In this document: positions 28,313 to 38,607 of the stretch, piece by piece
Layout: every line of letters begins with the position of its first letter
Position numbering within the stretch: position 1 is the stretch's first letter
Assembly (NCBI GenBank): GCA_963843605.1
Contig: CAWJLA010000008.1
Coordinates: 434,001 to 498,000, forward strand
Length of the DNA stretch: 64,000 nt
Reading direction: 5' to 3'
Source: FEN-1297 sp963843605
GTDB lineage: Bacteria > Bacteroidota > Ignavibacteria > Ignavibacteriales > Ignavibacteriaceae
The notes under the pieces: model-generated
What the model saw: only the letters and a program-made list of their open reading frames with translations
The model's database searches: none
What the model was told of the DNA's origin: nothing
Program-made: the position numbers and the translations under genes

Positions 28313-31300
28313 TCAATATACAGGTAGTACTTGAACTTCCTGGATAATTGCTAACTTCAATATCTTAGTTTTTCCTAAGTCCGGCATGTCTATATAAGCA
28401 ATATAAATTCCACTTGCTACCGGATAATTACTATCATTTCTCAGGGTCCATGTGGTGAACTGAGAATTGTCGTTTTTCTGTATTGTTTTTACGAGAACGC
28501 CGGCCAAGTCAAATATTCTAATAGTTGCTTTATTAGGCAAATGACTGAACGTAACATAATGGTCTTCTCTCGATACTTCCCTATCTTGATAACCGTAATA
28601 AGGGTTCGGGAAGACATTTATTTTATTAATGTCTTGTTTGGCCAAATCTGTTGAATATTGTTGTTTCGGCACAGTAAAGGTAAATGCGTCCTGACCAACC
28701 TGAAGCGGATTAGCATAGCTTATTTTCAGGACATCTCCTTTATTAAAAGCAGAAGAATAAAATACCCAGTTCCATGTAGCGCTGTCTGCCACTGTTTTTG
28801 AGGCCGGATCAATAACAGCCGGAGCGTACTTGGTATTTACAACCCAAGTGTAAGTTCTGGCGTCCGTATTCCAAACCTTGAAACCGTTAGCTAGTTTACT
28901 GGATCTATCCCAAACCTCCATATTTACCTGTTCGTTCTTATCAACATTCCAAATCTCGAAAGGTACTCTTATAAGGAACGGAGCATCTGTACCCGGGTTC
29001 GGATTTAACGGATGATCTGCTAAGCTGTAACCGCTTGCGCCGAACAGTGTAACAAGCTGGCCGCCTGATTTGGTATATGTAAAGGTAAGACCGTTTACGG
29101 TAGTATCGCCAACAACACCGGTCCACCTAACTTCATAATCCTGCTGTAATTCGTTAACACTTGATGTACCGCCGGCTCCACCGTAAGCTGAGATAGAAGC
29201 TGCTGCAGTACCGTCGGCATAACCGAAATAAATGAAGTTGGTAATTGCATAATTTCCGGCCGCATCTGTCCAAAGGTCGCTGCTTTCGGATAAAGGAGTG
29301 CCGTTTAATTCTATTGAGTTAAAGGTAGTAGGAGCAGCATAACTACCGGTTAACTGCACCTGAATACCGTCGAATATTGCGTTTGCGCCGACACCTACAT
29401 CCGGGTTGGAATTTCCCGATGATCCGCCGGGACCGTTAAAGAAGTGAGTCGGGAAATAAGCATCCGAAGCATAAGGATCTTGACCGTTCATTATAGTCTG
29501 ATTTGCCAGTGCGATTTTCCCTGTCGTCATATTCGTAACATCCCATTGTCTCTGGGTAACAACTTTATTAACGATCGGGCCTTTTACCGTATCAACACCG
29601 GAAACATCTACAAGTCCGCCGTAATAGCCGTTATTATCACCCCAGTTATCATCATACATAGTGTAATTTGCAACAAAGGGTAAAGTAAGCGGGTGAACGG
29701 TAATTATAATATCTTCTCCGCCGGCAAAGACACCGTTTGTGCTGCGGTTGGTAGTGTCGCCGCTGATTAAAGAGTCTTTATTTATAGTACTGTAAAAGAA
29801 TGTATTTGTCGCCCTGTCAAACGTATACGGAATAGGAGATCCGGTGTTATTGCTAACAGGTTCATACGCAGTATCGACTACAACACCTGCCGGTAATTTT
29901 ATTTGAACTCCGTCGCAATAATCATAATTCGGTGCTACTACATCTACCAGGAAGTGTAAATCCATAGAGCCTTTTTTCTCGCTCCATGCGACAGTTGAAG
30001 ACAACGACGAGCCGGTTAAATCTTTAACTTTACGCATCTTCTTGCTGGCAGCCGTTATGTCCGTCCATGTAGCATCGGAACCTAGAGTATAAGTTTCGGT
30101 ATGGAAGGATAACTGATACTTGTCACCGGTTAACTGAGACGGTGTTACAATTTTAACATCGACACTAGCATTTGCAGATCCCGCACTATGCTGAATGTTC
30201 GAAGTCGATAAATCACCGATATCAGGTGTTGAAACACCCGGATTAGGCATTTGCGGTACAACGGGAACGGCAGTAACTGCAGATTCCAATGCATGATAAG
30301 GTACCGTGCTGGAAGGGTTATAGCCGTAAGCCGTAACTGCAAAATAATAATTTTGTCCGTTTATCAACGGTTTATTTGTTATGTAATCTTTTGTTATTGT
30401 TAAACTTCTTTCAATACCGGTATTTTTTCCTACCTGAACCGGTCTCTGAATAATTAAACCGCTGGTAACATCAAATTCATTATCCAATATTGCGGTAAGA
30501 CTGTCAATCTTATCGAAAGTAGTAATTTTGACTGCTCTTGAAAGATCGTTCGGGGCGAGAGGGTTCATCTGATAAACATTATACCCTTCGAATTTATAGC
30601 CGCCTAAATCGGCGCCTTCTATTGCTTTAACTTTTGCTAAATTGCCTCCCCAGTTCAAAGATACTTTTTGATCCAACGGTGAAATTACAAGTGATGGACT
30701 AGGGAAAGTAGGTAAATTAAACTGGTTATCGTAAGCGTACTGAGCAAATATATCGTTGTATTTCATTACCGAAATACTTGTAAGATTGTTGCTTCCCATT
30801 CCGCCTACCAACGCGAGAACTACCTCTGCGGTATCGCCCAAATTCATTTTAATCGGGCCGTTAATACAGAGAATTCGTCTATCGCCTGCGGGTTCAACCT
30901 GACCGTCGATCCAGCCGGTACCGGTAACGGGATCACCGTCAAGCAGGAAAGTACCGAAACCGCCTACAGGTCCTCCGAACTGATCGGGACGCGGGAACGG
31001 TGAGGCCGAAGGATAATTCGGTGAAGGTAAATAGCCTCTCAAAAGATTATACATTTGAAGAGTACCGTTATCGTAATTACCGCTGTTAGATACTAACGTT
31101 GGATCCGACCAGTTACCGCCGGCTGCAAAATAAATGAAGCCTGACATCGGTTTGCTCTGGAAGTATTTATATCCTTTTCGCCATTTGAAATTTATAATTG
31201 CACTGTCGGAAGTATTACCGGTTTTATAAGACGCTCCCTGCAAGAAATCATATCCGACTGCAGGAGGTGTTAAACCTTGCGCCGAGTATTTTGCGTCGTA

Positions 31301-32200
31301 CGCTGTTGAATTGTAAGCATATCCTAAGTTAAGTGCTGTATCGCTGCCGGCATAATCATCGGTAGCCTGACCGACATCAGGATCTGCAAATTGAGCAATG
31401 TACATACTGTCTATTACTGAGTTTGCACTTGATTTTGTAGTACCCGTATAAATTAATCTCACTCTCTTAAATATACAGTTTCCCAACGGGTTTGCGATTG
31501 CATAAGCCCAAAATGTTTCCTGAACCTGCATTCCCATCGGCGGAGAAGCATATAATGTTGATGCATCTCTGTCGTCATAAGCTATATAAACAGTTTGTGT
31601 TGCTCCCGGTACACCCGGAATATCAATCTTAGGTTCATAAACACCATCGCCGTTTACATCCTGATAAGGAGCCCCGTCGTTTCCGGGCCATTCTTCCCAA
31701 TCCTTAGCATACTGCGTTTTTAATTGATCAATCTGACCGCTGGTAACGGCTGAATTCGGTTCCTGGAAAAAATTTGCCGCATCGTCGGACAGATCTGCAG
31801 TTGCATAATCCGGTCTAACCCTGAATAATCTTGAAATAGCACGGTTACCGGTGCTGTATGAAGCACCGCCGATTCTTACGGTTGGCGTTTGTCCGTCACT
31901 GACCAAACCTCCCCAAAGAATACCTTCCTGGTAGATAGCACCAAGATTTGAACCCTTTGGAAACTGTCCGTTGAAAGACTGGCCTCCGAGAATAGCAGGC
32001 TGCAAACCGTCTTCCTGGATCCATGATGTAATATTATTTACATCAATTACACTTAGTGACGGGTCTGCCGCAGTTTTATTTATAATTTTATTCTTATTAT
32101 TATCTTTGGTATTACCTTGATAATTAGCATAGGTATTTCCGAATGACGCTAATAGCCAGAAGCTGAGCAGAGTCAAACCTATGTATTTTAATTTTCTCAT
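28313..32200 (-). CDS. Large secreted surface protein with T9SS/FlgD-like C-terminal domain
   Basis: About 1295 residues from the ATG at 32200, chosen because GGAGG lies 8 bases upstream and a signal peptide follows (LKYIGLTLLSFWLLASFG). The open frame to 32215 runs through that ribosome site. The N-terminal half has DVNGDGVYEPKID-type calcium-like loops. Beta-sandwich domains follow, and the end carries a FlgD/T9SS-type A-like domain (INVFPNPYYGYQDRE ... ATIRIFDLAGVLVKTI ... VASGIYIAYIDM). Unusually, the sorting core is followed by an extra EVQVLPVY tail. It is co-directional with the TonB receptor (57-base gap), so it is probably the extracellular component of the same surface system. Confidence 0.75.
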   Translation of the reverse strand: MRKLKYIGLTLLSFWLLASFGNTYANYQGNTKDNNKNKIINKTAADPSLSVIDVNNITSWIQEDGLQPAILGGQSFNGQFPKGSNLGAIYQEGILWGGLVSDGQTPTVRIGGASYSTGNRAISRLFRVRPDYATADLSDDAANFFQEPNSAVTSGQIDQLKTQYAKDWEEWPGNDGAPYQDVNGDGVYEPKIDIPGVPGATQTVYIAYDDRDASTLYASPPMGMQVQETFWAYAIANPLGNCIFKRVRLIYTGTTKSSANSVIDSMYIAQFADPDVGQATDDYAGSDTALNLGYAYNSTAYDAKYSAQGLTPPAVGYDFLQGASYKTGNTSDSAIINFKWRKGYKYFQSKPMSGFIYFAAGGNWSDPTLVSNSGNYDNGTLQMYNLLRGYLPSPNYPSASPFPRPDQFGGPVGGFGTFLLDGDPVTGTGWIDGQVEPAGDRRILCINGPIKMNLGDTAEVVLALVGGMGSNNLTSISVMKYNDIFAQYAYDNQFNLPTFPSPSLVISPLDQKVSLNWGGNLAKVKAIEGADLGGYKFEGYNVYQMNPLAPNDLSRAVKITTFDKIDSLTAILDNEFDVTSGLIIQRPVQVGKNTGIERSLTITKDYITNKPLINGQNYYFAVTAYGYNPSSTVPYHALESAVTAVPVVPQMPNPGVSTPDIGDLSTSNIQHSAGSANASVDVKIVTPSQLTGDKYQLSFHTETYTLGSDATWTDITAASKKMRKVKDLTGSSLSSTVAWSEKKGSMDLHFLVDVVAPNYDYCDGVQIKLPAGVVVDTAYEPVSNNTGSPIPYTFDRATNTFFYSTINKDSLISGDTTNRSTNGVFAGGEDIIITVHPLTLPFVANYTMYDDNWGDNNGYYGGLVDVSGVDTVKGPIVNKVVTQRQWDVTNMTTGKIALANQTIMNGQDPYASDAYFPTHFFNGPGGSSGNSNPDVGVGANAIFDGIQVQLTGSYAAPTTFNSIELNGTPLSESSDLWTDAAGNYAITNFIYFGYADGTAAASISAYGGAGGTSSVNELQQDYEVRWTGVVGDTTVNGLTFTYTKSGGQLVTLFGASGYSLADHPLNPNPGTDAPFLIRVPFEIWNVDKNEQVNMEVWDRSSKLANGFKVWNTDARTYTWVVNTKYAPAVIDPASKTVADSATWNWVFYSSAFNKGDVLKISYANPLQVGQDAFTFTVPKQQYSTDLAKQDINKINVFPNPYYGYQDREVSREDHYVTFSHLPNKATIRIFDLAGVLVKTIQKNDNSQFTTWTLRNDSNYPVASGIYIAYIDMPDLGKTKILKLAIIQEVQVLPVY

Positions 32201-32257
32201 AATAAAAACCTCCACGAGTTAATTAAATGGTTGAGGTAATTCTCATCGCCTCAATTT

Positions 32258-35251
32258 TTAAAAGTTTATCAAAACACCTGCACGCAATTGTCTTGGCGCT
32301 CCAAATAAATCGTTTACATTAAGCAATAAAGTGTTTTGCCTGTTGCCTAAATTTATTGCGCTGTACAAGTCAGCAAATCTTTGCGTATATGCTGTCTGCT
32401 GCATAATCTTCTGAGCATCCGACGATTGTAAAAAGCCGTCGTTATATGCATTGCCAGTTGTGTAATAAACATTTACTACATTTTTGGTCTCAAGCAAATT
32501 CTGAACGTATACGTAAAAATCAAAATCGGTATTAAATATAGACACTTCTTTATCAATACGGAGGTCGATATTATAATTCCAAGGTGTAATCGAAGAGTTT
32601 ATCGGCTCTGTCGGTTTATTGGATCTTGAATCTCCGGAAGCACCGGTACTTAAAATACCGCCGGTCCAAGCAGCATTCTGTCCCAGGCCGACACGCTGGT
32701 CAACCGTGAAAGGATGTCCGCTGTTGAATGTAAATAAGAGATTCAATCCTAATCTCTGAAGAATCGGACCGCCGTCATCTTTTGCGAAACGGTAATCCAG
32801 CATGATTGTTCCTCTATGTGTCTGATCATAATCCAAAGGAACAATTACGGAAGGAGTAGGACTGCCTGACTGCTGAGCACCGAATCCGCTTATTGAGCCG
32901 GAGTTAGTTCCTCTTGCGTCGGAATAAGTATAATTTATTTCCGCTCTTAACCTGGCAACTCTTCTAATTTTAAGGCTTAGCTCTACACCTTTTGTAGTTG
33001 CAAAATCCTGATTAACCAATACCGGATAAGGCTGGCTTAAGGATCCCGCAATAGTACTCTGCAGCATATACTGTAATTGGCCTTTGATATCTTTATAGAA
33101 TGCAGTAACATCAAAAGCAGCAAAGTCAGTAAACTGCTGTGTGAAACCCATTTCATATTGTGTTGTTCTTATCGGCTGAATGTTATAAGCTACAGGAAGT
33201 TGAAATGCCGTACCGCCCTGAATTACGTGAGCGGCAAATGTAATTCCCTGAAAAGCCTGATCCAAAGCCGGTGACTGAACAAACTTACCGTACTGTAAAT
33301 GGAATACTGTCTTATCCGTTACAGGGAATGAAAAACCGAGTCTCGGAGAAACATATCTGAATGCCGGAGTTGTACCCAAAGATGAATCCGGAATGGTCCA
33401 GTTATTTTTATCATAAGACGGATTATCCGGATGAGTGATTGACCATGAATCCATGTTCATATAATCAAATCTTAAACCGGCATTAATTATAAGATCGCTA
33501 ATTTCAATTCTATCCTGAATATATGCAGATCCGAATTCAGGATGTTTCGGAGCGTACGGACTTGCATTTGTTTCATTTCCGAATACATCATAGCCGTAGT
33601 TTTCAAGACTGGTACCTGAGTTTTGTACGATAAGGTCAGCCAACTGCGAAGTATTTCTCGCCAGATCCGGATTTAACCTTATTGAATTCTCAATACCGCC
33701 GAAACCGGAATTTATAAAGCTTCTCATTGTCCAGCGCTGGTAAGATGCGCCTGCTTTCAACTCGTGAACTCCGAATTGGTTTGTATAAGCAACAGATCCG
33801 CCGTAATAACTCCAATGCAGTTTTTCGTAATCGGATAATACCTGACCCGGTCTGTTAAACGGAAAACCGTAAAAGTTATAAGCGTCGGGGCCGCTGGTAT
33901 ATGAAGTATTTTGCCAGCCGTATTGAGCAACTTGCAAACTGTCTTCATAAGCTAAGACGTTATCTTTAAAGTACGGATCTTCGATAATCCTCTGTCTGTC
34001 ATAATAGTTGATGTTGGCTTCTATATATGAACTTGAAGTCAAGAAGTAAGTCGCTTTCAAGTTCAATAAAATATTGTCTTCGTGTCGAGTGGATAATCTA
34101 GCTAAGTCAAACATTCTTCTTATATCGTTCGGACCGGTTCTCATATCATAATAAGTATAAGCTGTGGTTAGTCTAAGCAATAAAGGTTTCAAATCATAAA
34201 GAGCAGTTCCGTTAAGGGTGTAACGGTTTGTTAACTGACCTGGAATATTACCCGCATTCCAGGTTAAGATTTGAGAATCTTTCGTGCTTCCGCCCGATAT
34301 ACCGTTATCATAAACATGAGTAGTATCCCAAAGAGCACCGTCTGAATATTGAGCCGGGTTTCCGTAAAAAAACATCGGCGAATTATCTCTGAAGAAGTTA
34401 TTTTCCAAGGAAACGAAGAACTTCAGGTTTTTAGTAAATAAAGGACCGCTAGCAGTAGCAACGTAATCGGAATATCCGTAGGAATAAGTTCCCATGAATT
34501 TTTTACCCGGGTAGTTGCCGAAGTTATCGGTTTCAGCCCTTAATGAAAAATGATACTGATCGGTACCGGTCCTGAAGCTTTCCTGAATAATACCGGCATT
34601 GGCATTTCCGTATTCAGCGGTATAACCGCCGGCCTGAACCTGAATTTCCTGAAGAGCATCGGGAGTAACGGTAACTAAAGAACCGCCGTTTTTACCGTAT
34701 ATATCTTTTATATTAGCGCCTTCCAAAACATAACCTGTTTCATCCGGACGGCTGCCTCTTATATAAGTATTACCGTTCTGTCTGACAACACCTGCCTGTA
34801 AACCGATAAATGCATTTAAAGATCTTACAGGTAAAGCTTGTAAATCTTCAGAGCTAACAATTCTGATAGCGTTTGTAGCACTTTTTTCAATCAAAGGCCG
34901 TTGCGAAACAATTACAACTTCTTTAGTTGCGATTGCAGTAGAAGGTAATCTGAAGTTGACTTCTGCCGTTAATCCGGCTAATACCCTGATACCTCTTACA
35001 ACAACATCTTGATAACCTATATAAGATGCTTTTATACTGAATTCACCCGGAGATACCTGAGTAATTATAAAATTACCGTTGACATCGGTTGCAGCGCCAA
35101 AGTTGGTACCAACAACCAAAACGTTTGCACCAATAAGTGGTTCACCGCTTTGCTGGTCAACAACTTTCCCCATAATTCTGCCACTCTGCGCCATCGTTAC
35201 CGAAGCAACTAGTAAAGTTATGCTTATTATGGTAAAAATTTTTCGAAACAT
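32258..35251 (-). CDS. TonB-dependent outer-membrane receptor with CarboxypepD_reg-like N-domain
   Basis: A 997-residue receptor. A signal peptide (FRKIFTIISITLLVASVTMAQ) is followed by a carboxypeptidase-regulatory-like domain (GKVVDQQSGEPLIGANVLVV ... FSIKASYIGYQDVVV, about 25-105). Next comes a plug domain (ALPVRSLNAFIGLQAGVV, NTYIRGSRPDETGYVLEGAN, about 130-230), then a 22-strand-type barrel ending in an aromatic residue (LRAGVLINF). No clear TonB box is visible. No SusD-like partner gene is present, so the cargo need not be a glycan. The upstream neighbour is a DUF4397 lipoprotein and the downstream one a T9SS exoprotein. The substrate is unknown. Confidence 0.9.
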   Translation of the reverse strand: MFRKIFTIISITLLVASVTMAQSGRIMGKVVDQQSGEPLIGANVLVVGTNFGAATDVNGNFIITQVSPGEFSIKASYIGYQDVVVRGIRVLAGLTAEVNFRLPSTAIATKEVVIVSQRPLIEKSATNAIRIVSSEDLQALPVRSLNAFIGLQAGVVRQNGNTYIRGSRPDETGYVLEGANIKDIYGKNGGSLVTVTPDALQEIQVQAGGYTAEYGNANAGIIQESFRTGTDQYHFSLRAETDNFGNYPGKKFMGTYSYGYSDYVATASGPLFTKNLKFFVSLENNFFRDNSPMFFYGNPAQYSDGALWDTTHVYDNGISGGSTKDSQILTWNAGNIPGQLTNRYTLNGTALYDLKPLLLRLTTAYTYYDMRTGPNDIRRMFDLARLSTRHEDNILLNLKATYFLTSSSYIEANINYYDRQRIIEDPYFKDNVLAYEDSLQVAQYGWQNTSYTSGPDAYNFYGFPFNRPGQVLSDYEKLHWSYYGGSVAYTNQFGVHELKAGASYQRWTMRSFINSGFGGIENSIRLNPDLARNTSQLADLIVQNSGTSLENYGYDVFGNETNASPYAPKHPEFGSAYIQDRIEISDLIINAGLRFDYMNMDSWSITHPDNPSYDKNNWTIPDSSLGTTPAFRYVSPRLGFSFPVTDKTVFHLQYGKFVQSPALDQAFQGITFAAHVIQGGTAFQLPVAYNIQPIRTTQYEMGFTQQFTDFAAFDVTAFYKDIKGQLQYMLQSTIAGSLSQPYPVLVNQDFATTKGVELSLKIRRVARLRAEINYTYSDARGTNSGSISGFGAQQSGSPTPSVIVPLDYDQTHRGTIMLDYRFAKDDGGPILQRLGLNLLFTFNSGHPFTVDQRVGLGQNAAWTGGILSTGASGDSRSNKPTEPINSSITPWNYNIDLRIDKEVSIFNTDFDFYVYVQNLLETKNVVNVYYTTGNAYNDGFLQSSDAQKIMQQTAYTQRFADLYSAINLGNRQNTLLLNVNDLFGAPRQLRAGVLINF

Positions 35252-35284
35252 ATTGTTTTCCTCCGTAATTTTTAAACTTTATTT

Positions 35285-36049
35285 CTAATCGTCGGTATAT
35301 ACTTTACCGGCCAATTTACCGCTGGCATCTTTGTATAGAACCGCAGAATACCTGCTTTGTGCTTTAGGAGTAAGACTGACCGATGTTAATAAGCTATCGC
35401 CGCCACTTGAACTGGCACCGTAAAAGTTGCAAGTTAGGGCAGTTGAGCCTGCTACCTTAAACATCTGGTAAGGTGATCCGGCTCCGACGGCTAATGAATG
35501 GGCATAAGTTGCCGTAGTACCTGTCAATTCAACCTTGGTAAGCGTAACTGCCGGTGTTCCGTTTACAAACATAATCGATGCCGTATCCGCAGGGAAAAGC
35601 GCTTTTCCGTTTGCAACATCTTTGCTCTGCCAGGTATATCTCTGAACATTTTTGTCCAATGTTCTAGTTACACTGTCTACATCCAGAACATATAATCGCA
35701 ATCTTAAGTCGGTATCCATTACCTGCTTAAAAGTATCTACTTTGGCAACCGAGGCATAATTAATTATAAAAGTATATGAGCCCGATGGAAGATCCATATA
35801 TGTGGTTCCGCCCGGAAACTCACCGCCAACCGGTAGTGAACTTATTGTCTTTACCAATGTATTGCCTACATTATAGACTTTTATAGTTGCAGCACCACCG
35901 TTGCTAGATAAATTGACAACATCTACTTGGCTGTGAAAATCAAAACTGGTCGCAATATTCTGCACTCCAGTATCGACACAACCAGCGAAAAAGAAAATTA
36001 AGCTGATACCTAATATGTATAAAAGCTTAAATTTATCAGCTTTTTTCAT
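35285..36049 (-). CDS. DUF4397 lipoprotein
   Basis: About 254 residues from ATG 36049, selected because AAGGAGG precedes it. The longer frame to 36109 lacks a signal at its start. A lipoprotein signal (LLYILGISLIFFFAGC) is followed by a DUF4397 beta domain (VDVVNLSSNGGAATIKVYNV ... GGTTYMDLPSGSYTFII) and a second, similar sheet (ASIMFVNGTPAVTLTKVELTG). It is probably anchored to the outer membrane or cell surface and acts as an accessory of the receptor encoded 34 bases downstream. It is the first gene of the four-gene unit. Confidence 0.8.
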   Translation of the reverse strand: MKKADKFKLLYILGISLIFFFAGCVDTGVQNIATSFDFHSQVDVVNLSSNGGAATIKVYNVGNTLVKTISSLPVGGEFPGGTTYMDLPSGSYTFIINYASVAKVDTFKQVMDTDLRLRLYVLDVDSVTRTLDKNVQRYTWQSKDVANGKALFPADTASIMFVNGTPAVTLTKVELTGTTATYAHSLAVGAGSPYQMFKVAGSTALTCNFYGASSSGGDSLLTSVSLTPKAQSRYSAVLYKDASGKLAGKVYTDD

Positions 36050-37002
36050 ATAACCTCCTTCAAAGTTTAATTTTGAAAACATGAAAACTCTCTTTAAGGC
36101 TGTTGACACCTAAAGTTTTATTTTCAATGTACGATACAATAATTCTCATTGTGGTATTAAAGGCTGGTAAAATATTAATTGATAGAATTTAAAACTATAA
36201 TCCATTTATTCTCTCTCCTAAAGTGATTATTTATTATTTATTTTTTAATAAACGGTTAACCTACGCATATTGCTTGACGGAATAAACTAGTCAACATATA
36301 TCCGAAATAGTTTTCTGTATTATAAAGAAGTGCGTTGATAATTTTATTTTTTAATCGGAAGACAATTAATCTATAGGAAATAACATTGCGTCTTAAAGAT
36401 TGGTAATTAATACACGTATTCTTAATACGATATCGAATAGAAAAATACAACCTAAGGGTAACGTCCCGCATATCTCTCTCCTATATGTGATTGGTCCCTT
36501 GTTACTTGTAATAATAAAGGGCATAATTATAGACAGTATACGGCGTCCTATCTTTCTGGTTGGCTCCCACGAATAGAAAAGGGTTTAGTGAAGATAGTAT
36601 CAAAATAAGTCTATAAATATGTCCTCGAATATGAAAATATTTTAATTTAAAACTATTTAATTTTAAATGCAGCCTTAACGTCTATAAAAACTGCATTAAA
36701 GTCAATATCTGCGAATGCTTTTAACTAAAAGATTCAGATAAAAATGTAAAAAACGAACTAATTTTAAGAATAAAATAATTTAGAAACAATATTAAGAACT
36801 AAATTATGTCATTTTTTTTATAATTTAAGAACTTAACACAATTACTTATTTCAAATTGTTAAAAGCAGCTTGTATATTTTTTGAAATTGCAGATACCGGT
36901 TTTCTAATTTCAAAAATTATGAATTTATTTTAATTAATTTGCATGTAATATGCAATTCTATATTAAGTTTTATTGCATAATGTCAGGCAAATATAACTGC
37001 AT
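36050..37002. other. Long untranslated leader/spacer
   Basis: About 950 AT-rich bases with no convincing gene upstream of the lipoprotein-receptor operon. On the minus strand two similar segments, AATCACTTTAGGAGAGAGA (about 36206-36226) and AATCACATATAGGAGAGAGA (about 36473-36494), each look like a strong ribosome site followed by a short frame. They encode 19 and 71 codons with unlikely compositions. They may be leader peptides or simply a dispersed purine motif; a third, weaker copy is at about 48508-48530. Confidence 0.5.
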
Positions 37003-37722
37003 TTACATCGGTTTGCTGCTTGAAATTACTTTAGCGTTTTCCAGCATTACTTTATATGAATAGCCTGCTCCGAAATCTTTATTTATAGCGACCTTTCCTT
37101 CAACCGTTATAACCTGACCTACCTGGGCTGCATCGTTGCTTGTTACAAGAAGATCGTAATTACCGCTTGATTGTGTACCGTCTTGAATATGAATCCAGTT
37201 TCTGTCCATTATACTCGGATTATATTTAGTCACTTTGCCTTTTATCTTAACAATCTTTCCGTCAAGTTTATCCTTGTCGGCATAAATTTCCGCAACAGTT
37301 TTACCGCCTTTCAGCGGTTCAATCTTTACGTTTTCTTTACTCTCGGCAGTAACTCCCTGGTGGGCAGAGGCAAGCGACTGAGGCGACTGTGCGCCCGTTG
37401 CCGGAGGCGTCTGCGAAACATCTTCAACGAAAAGAATGGAATCGAAAGTACGGTTTAATGTGGGACTTTTAAAATTTTTCATCTCCATGCTTTTTGTGTA
37501 ATACAAGGTCTCGCCTTTTTCAATTTTCATCTGAGGCACCGCCATCCAATATTCTTTTCCGTTTTCCGTTACCTGCAGATAAGTGTAATTGGAAGCGTTC
37601 ATACTGCTTTCTACTTTTACAGCATGAACTCCAGGTGCAACCTTTACCTCCTGTTTTTTCTCGCAAGAAGATAATGCAACAACAATAATAAAAGCTAAAA
37701 ATATATAACCAAACCTTTTCAT
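37003..37722 (-). CDS. Lipoprotein with OB-fold domain
   Basis: 239 residues from ATG 37722 (GGAGAAAAA just upstream; the frame to 37737 begins with an alternative codon lacking a site). The lipoprotein signal ends in VALSSC. A small beta domain follows (about 25-90, YTYLQVTENGKEYWMAVP), then a Pro/Gln/Ser linker, then an OB-fold (about 140-235, IVKIKGKVTKYNPSIMDRNWIHIQDGT ... VGQVITVEGKVAINKDFGAGYSYKVMLENA). Such OB-fold lipoproteins are frequent in this phylum and are not shown to bind nucleic acid. It is monocistronic. Confidence 0.75.
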   Translation of the reverse strand: MKRFGYIFLAFIIVVALSSCEKKQEVKVAPGVHAVKVESSMNASNYTYLQVTENGKEYWMAVPQMKIEKGETLYYTKSMEMKNFKSPTLNRTFDSILFVEDVSQTPPATGAQSPQSLASAHQGVTAESKENVKIEPLKGGKTVAEIYADKDKLDGKIVKIKGKVTKYNPSIMDRNWIHIQDGTQSSGNYDLLVTSNDAAQVGQVITVEGKVAINKDFGAGYSYKVMLENAKVISSSKPM

Positions 37723-37993
37723 TTTTTCTCCGGACAATTATTTATAATTAATTTTAAAAGTAAATATAATTAACGAAGTTTAAAACTCCGAAATATTAAT
37801 TTTTACATATAAAAATAAGTAAATTGTAATTACGGATTATTAACATATCGACAGAAGACATTTTACCGATTCTCCTTATATTTAAAGATAAAAACCCGTT
37901 GCTTTGACCAAACTTTTTGCTGTTATTAAAATCAGCCGGAAAAATTTGAATAACCTAACCGGCTTTATTTGTTCATTTAACCTTAATTAATAA

Positions 37994-38605
37994 ATGGAAA
38001 CTCTTCAAATCTGGATTTCGCATTACGGCTATTTCGGAATCTTCTCGCTTCTTTTCCTGGGCATAGTCGGGTTGCCGGTTCCGGATGAGACGTTGTTGAC
38101 TCTTACCGGATTTCTAATTTATCGCGGAGATTTACATATTATACCTGCGTTTTTAAGTGCTTATTTAGGGAGTATAACTGGCATATCCGTCAGTTACGCT
38201 ATCGGAAGCACTTTCGGCCACAGGGTATTAGTTAAGTACGGCCATTATGTTCATATTACCGAAGAAAGGCTGAATAAGGCGCATGCCTGGTTTGAAAAAA
38301 CAGGCAGGTGGGCTTTGTTTTTGGGATATTTTATACCCGGCATAAGACACGTTGTGGCAATACTCGCCGGCACTTCCGAACTGGAAATGTGGGAGTTTGC
38401 TTTATTTGCATATACCGGAGGTTTACTCTGGACCTCGGTATTCCTGTCCATCGGTTTTTTCTTCGGCGATAAATGGCAGATAATGCTCGGAACTTTTCAT
38501 CATCACCTTTACGTTGTATCGATAGCCGCATTTATTTTATTAATCGTATTTTATTTCTTAAGGAAAAAGCTGGGGTTCTTTAAAAGCAACTCCTCAAAAA
38601 AGTAA
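37994..38605 (+). CDS. DedA-family (VTT domain) membrane protein
   Basis: A 203-residue inner-membrane protein with the DedA signature: GLPVPDETLLTLTGFLI near residue 30 (the acidic residue of the first re-entrant loop) and the basic motif GRWALFLGYFIPGIRHVVAILAGTSE at about 110-135. Several hydrophobic segments and a C-terminal LLIVFYFLRKKLG follow. DedA proteins flip undecaprenyl phosphate or phosphatidylethanolamine and support membrane homeostasis. It ends two bases before the convergent ligase gene. Confidence 0.9.
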   Translation: METLQIWISHYGYFGIFSLLFLGIVGLPVPDETLLTLTGFLIYRGDLHIIPAFLSAYLGSITGISVSYAIGSTFGHRVLVKYGHYVHITEERLNKAHAWFEKTGRWALFLGYFIPGIRHVVAILAGTSELEMWEFALFAYTGGLLWTSVFLSIGFFFGDKWQIMLGTFHHHLYVVSIAAFILLIVFYFLRKKLGFFKSNSSKK

Positions 38606-38607
38606 TT

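Noticed and set aside
36256..36471. 71-codon minus-strand frame with a strong AGGAGAGAGA site
   Set aside because: The peptide has no domain-like pattern and is rich in Ile/Asn/Arg/Tyr as expected from AT-rich noncoding sequence; the ribosome-site-like motif recurs without a gene. Recorded only as a leader element.
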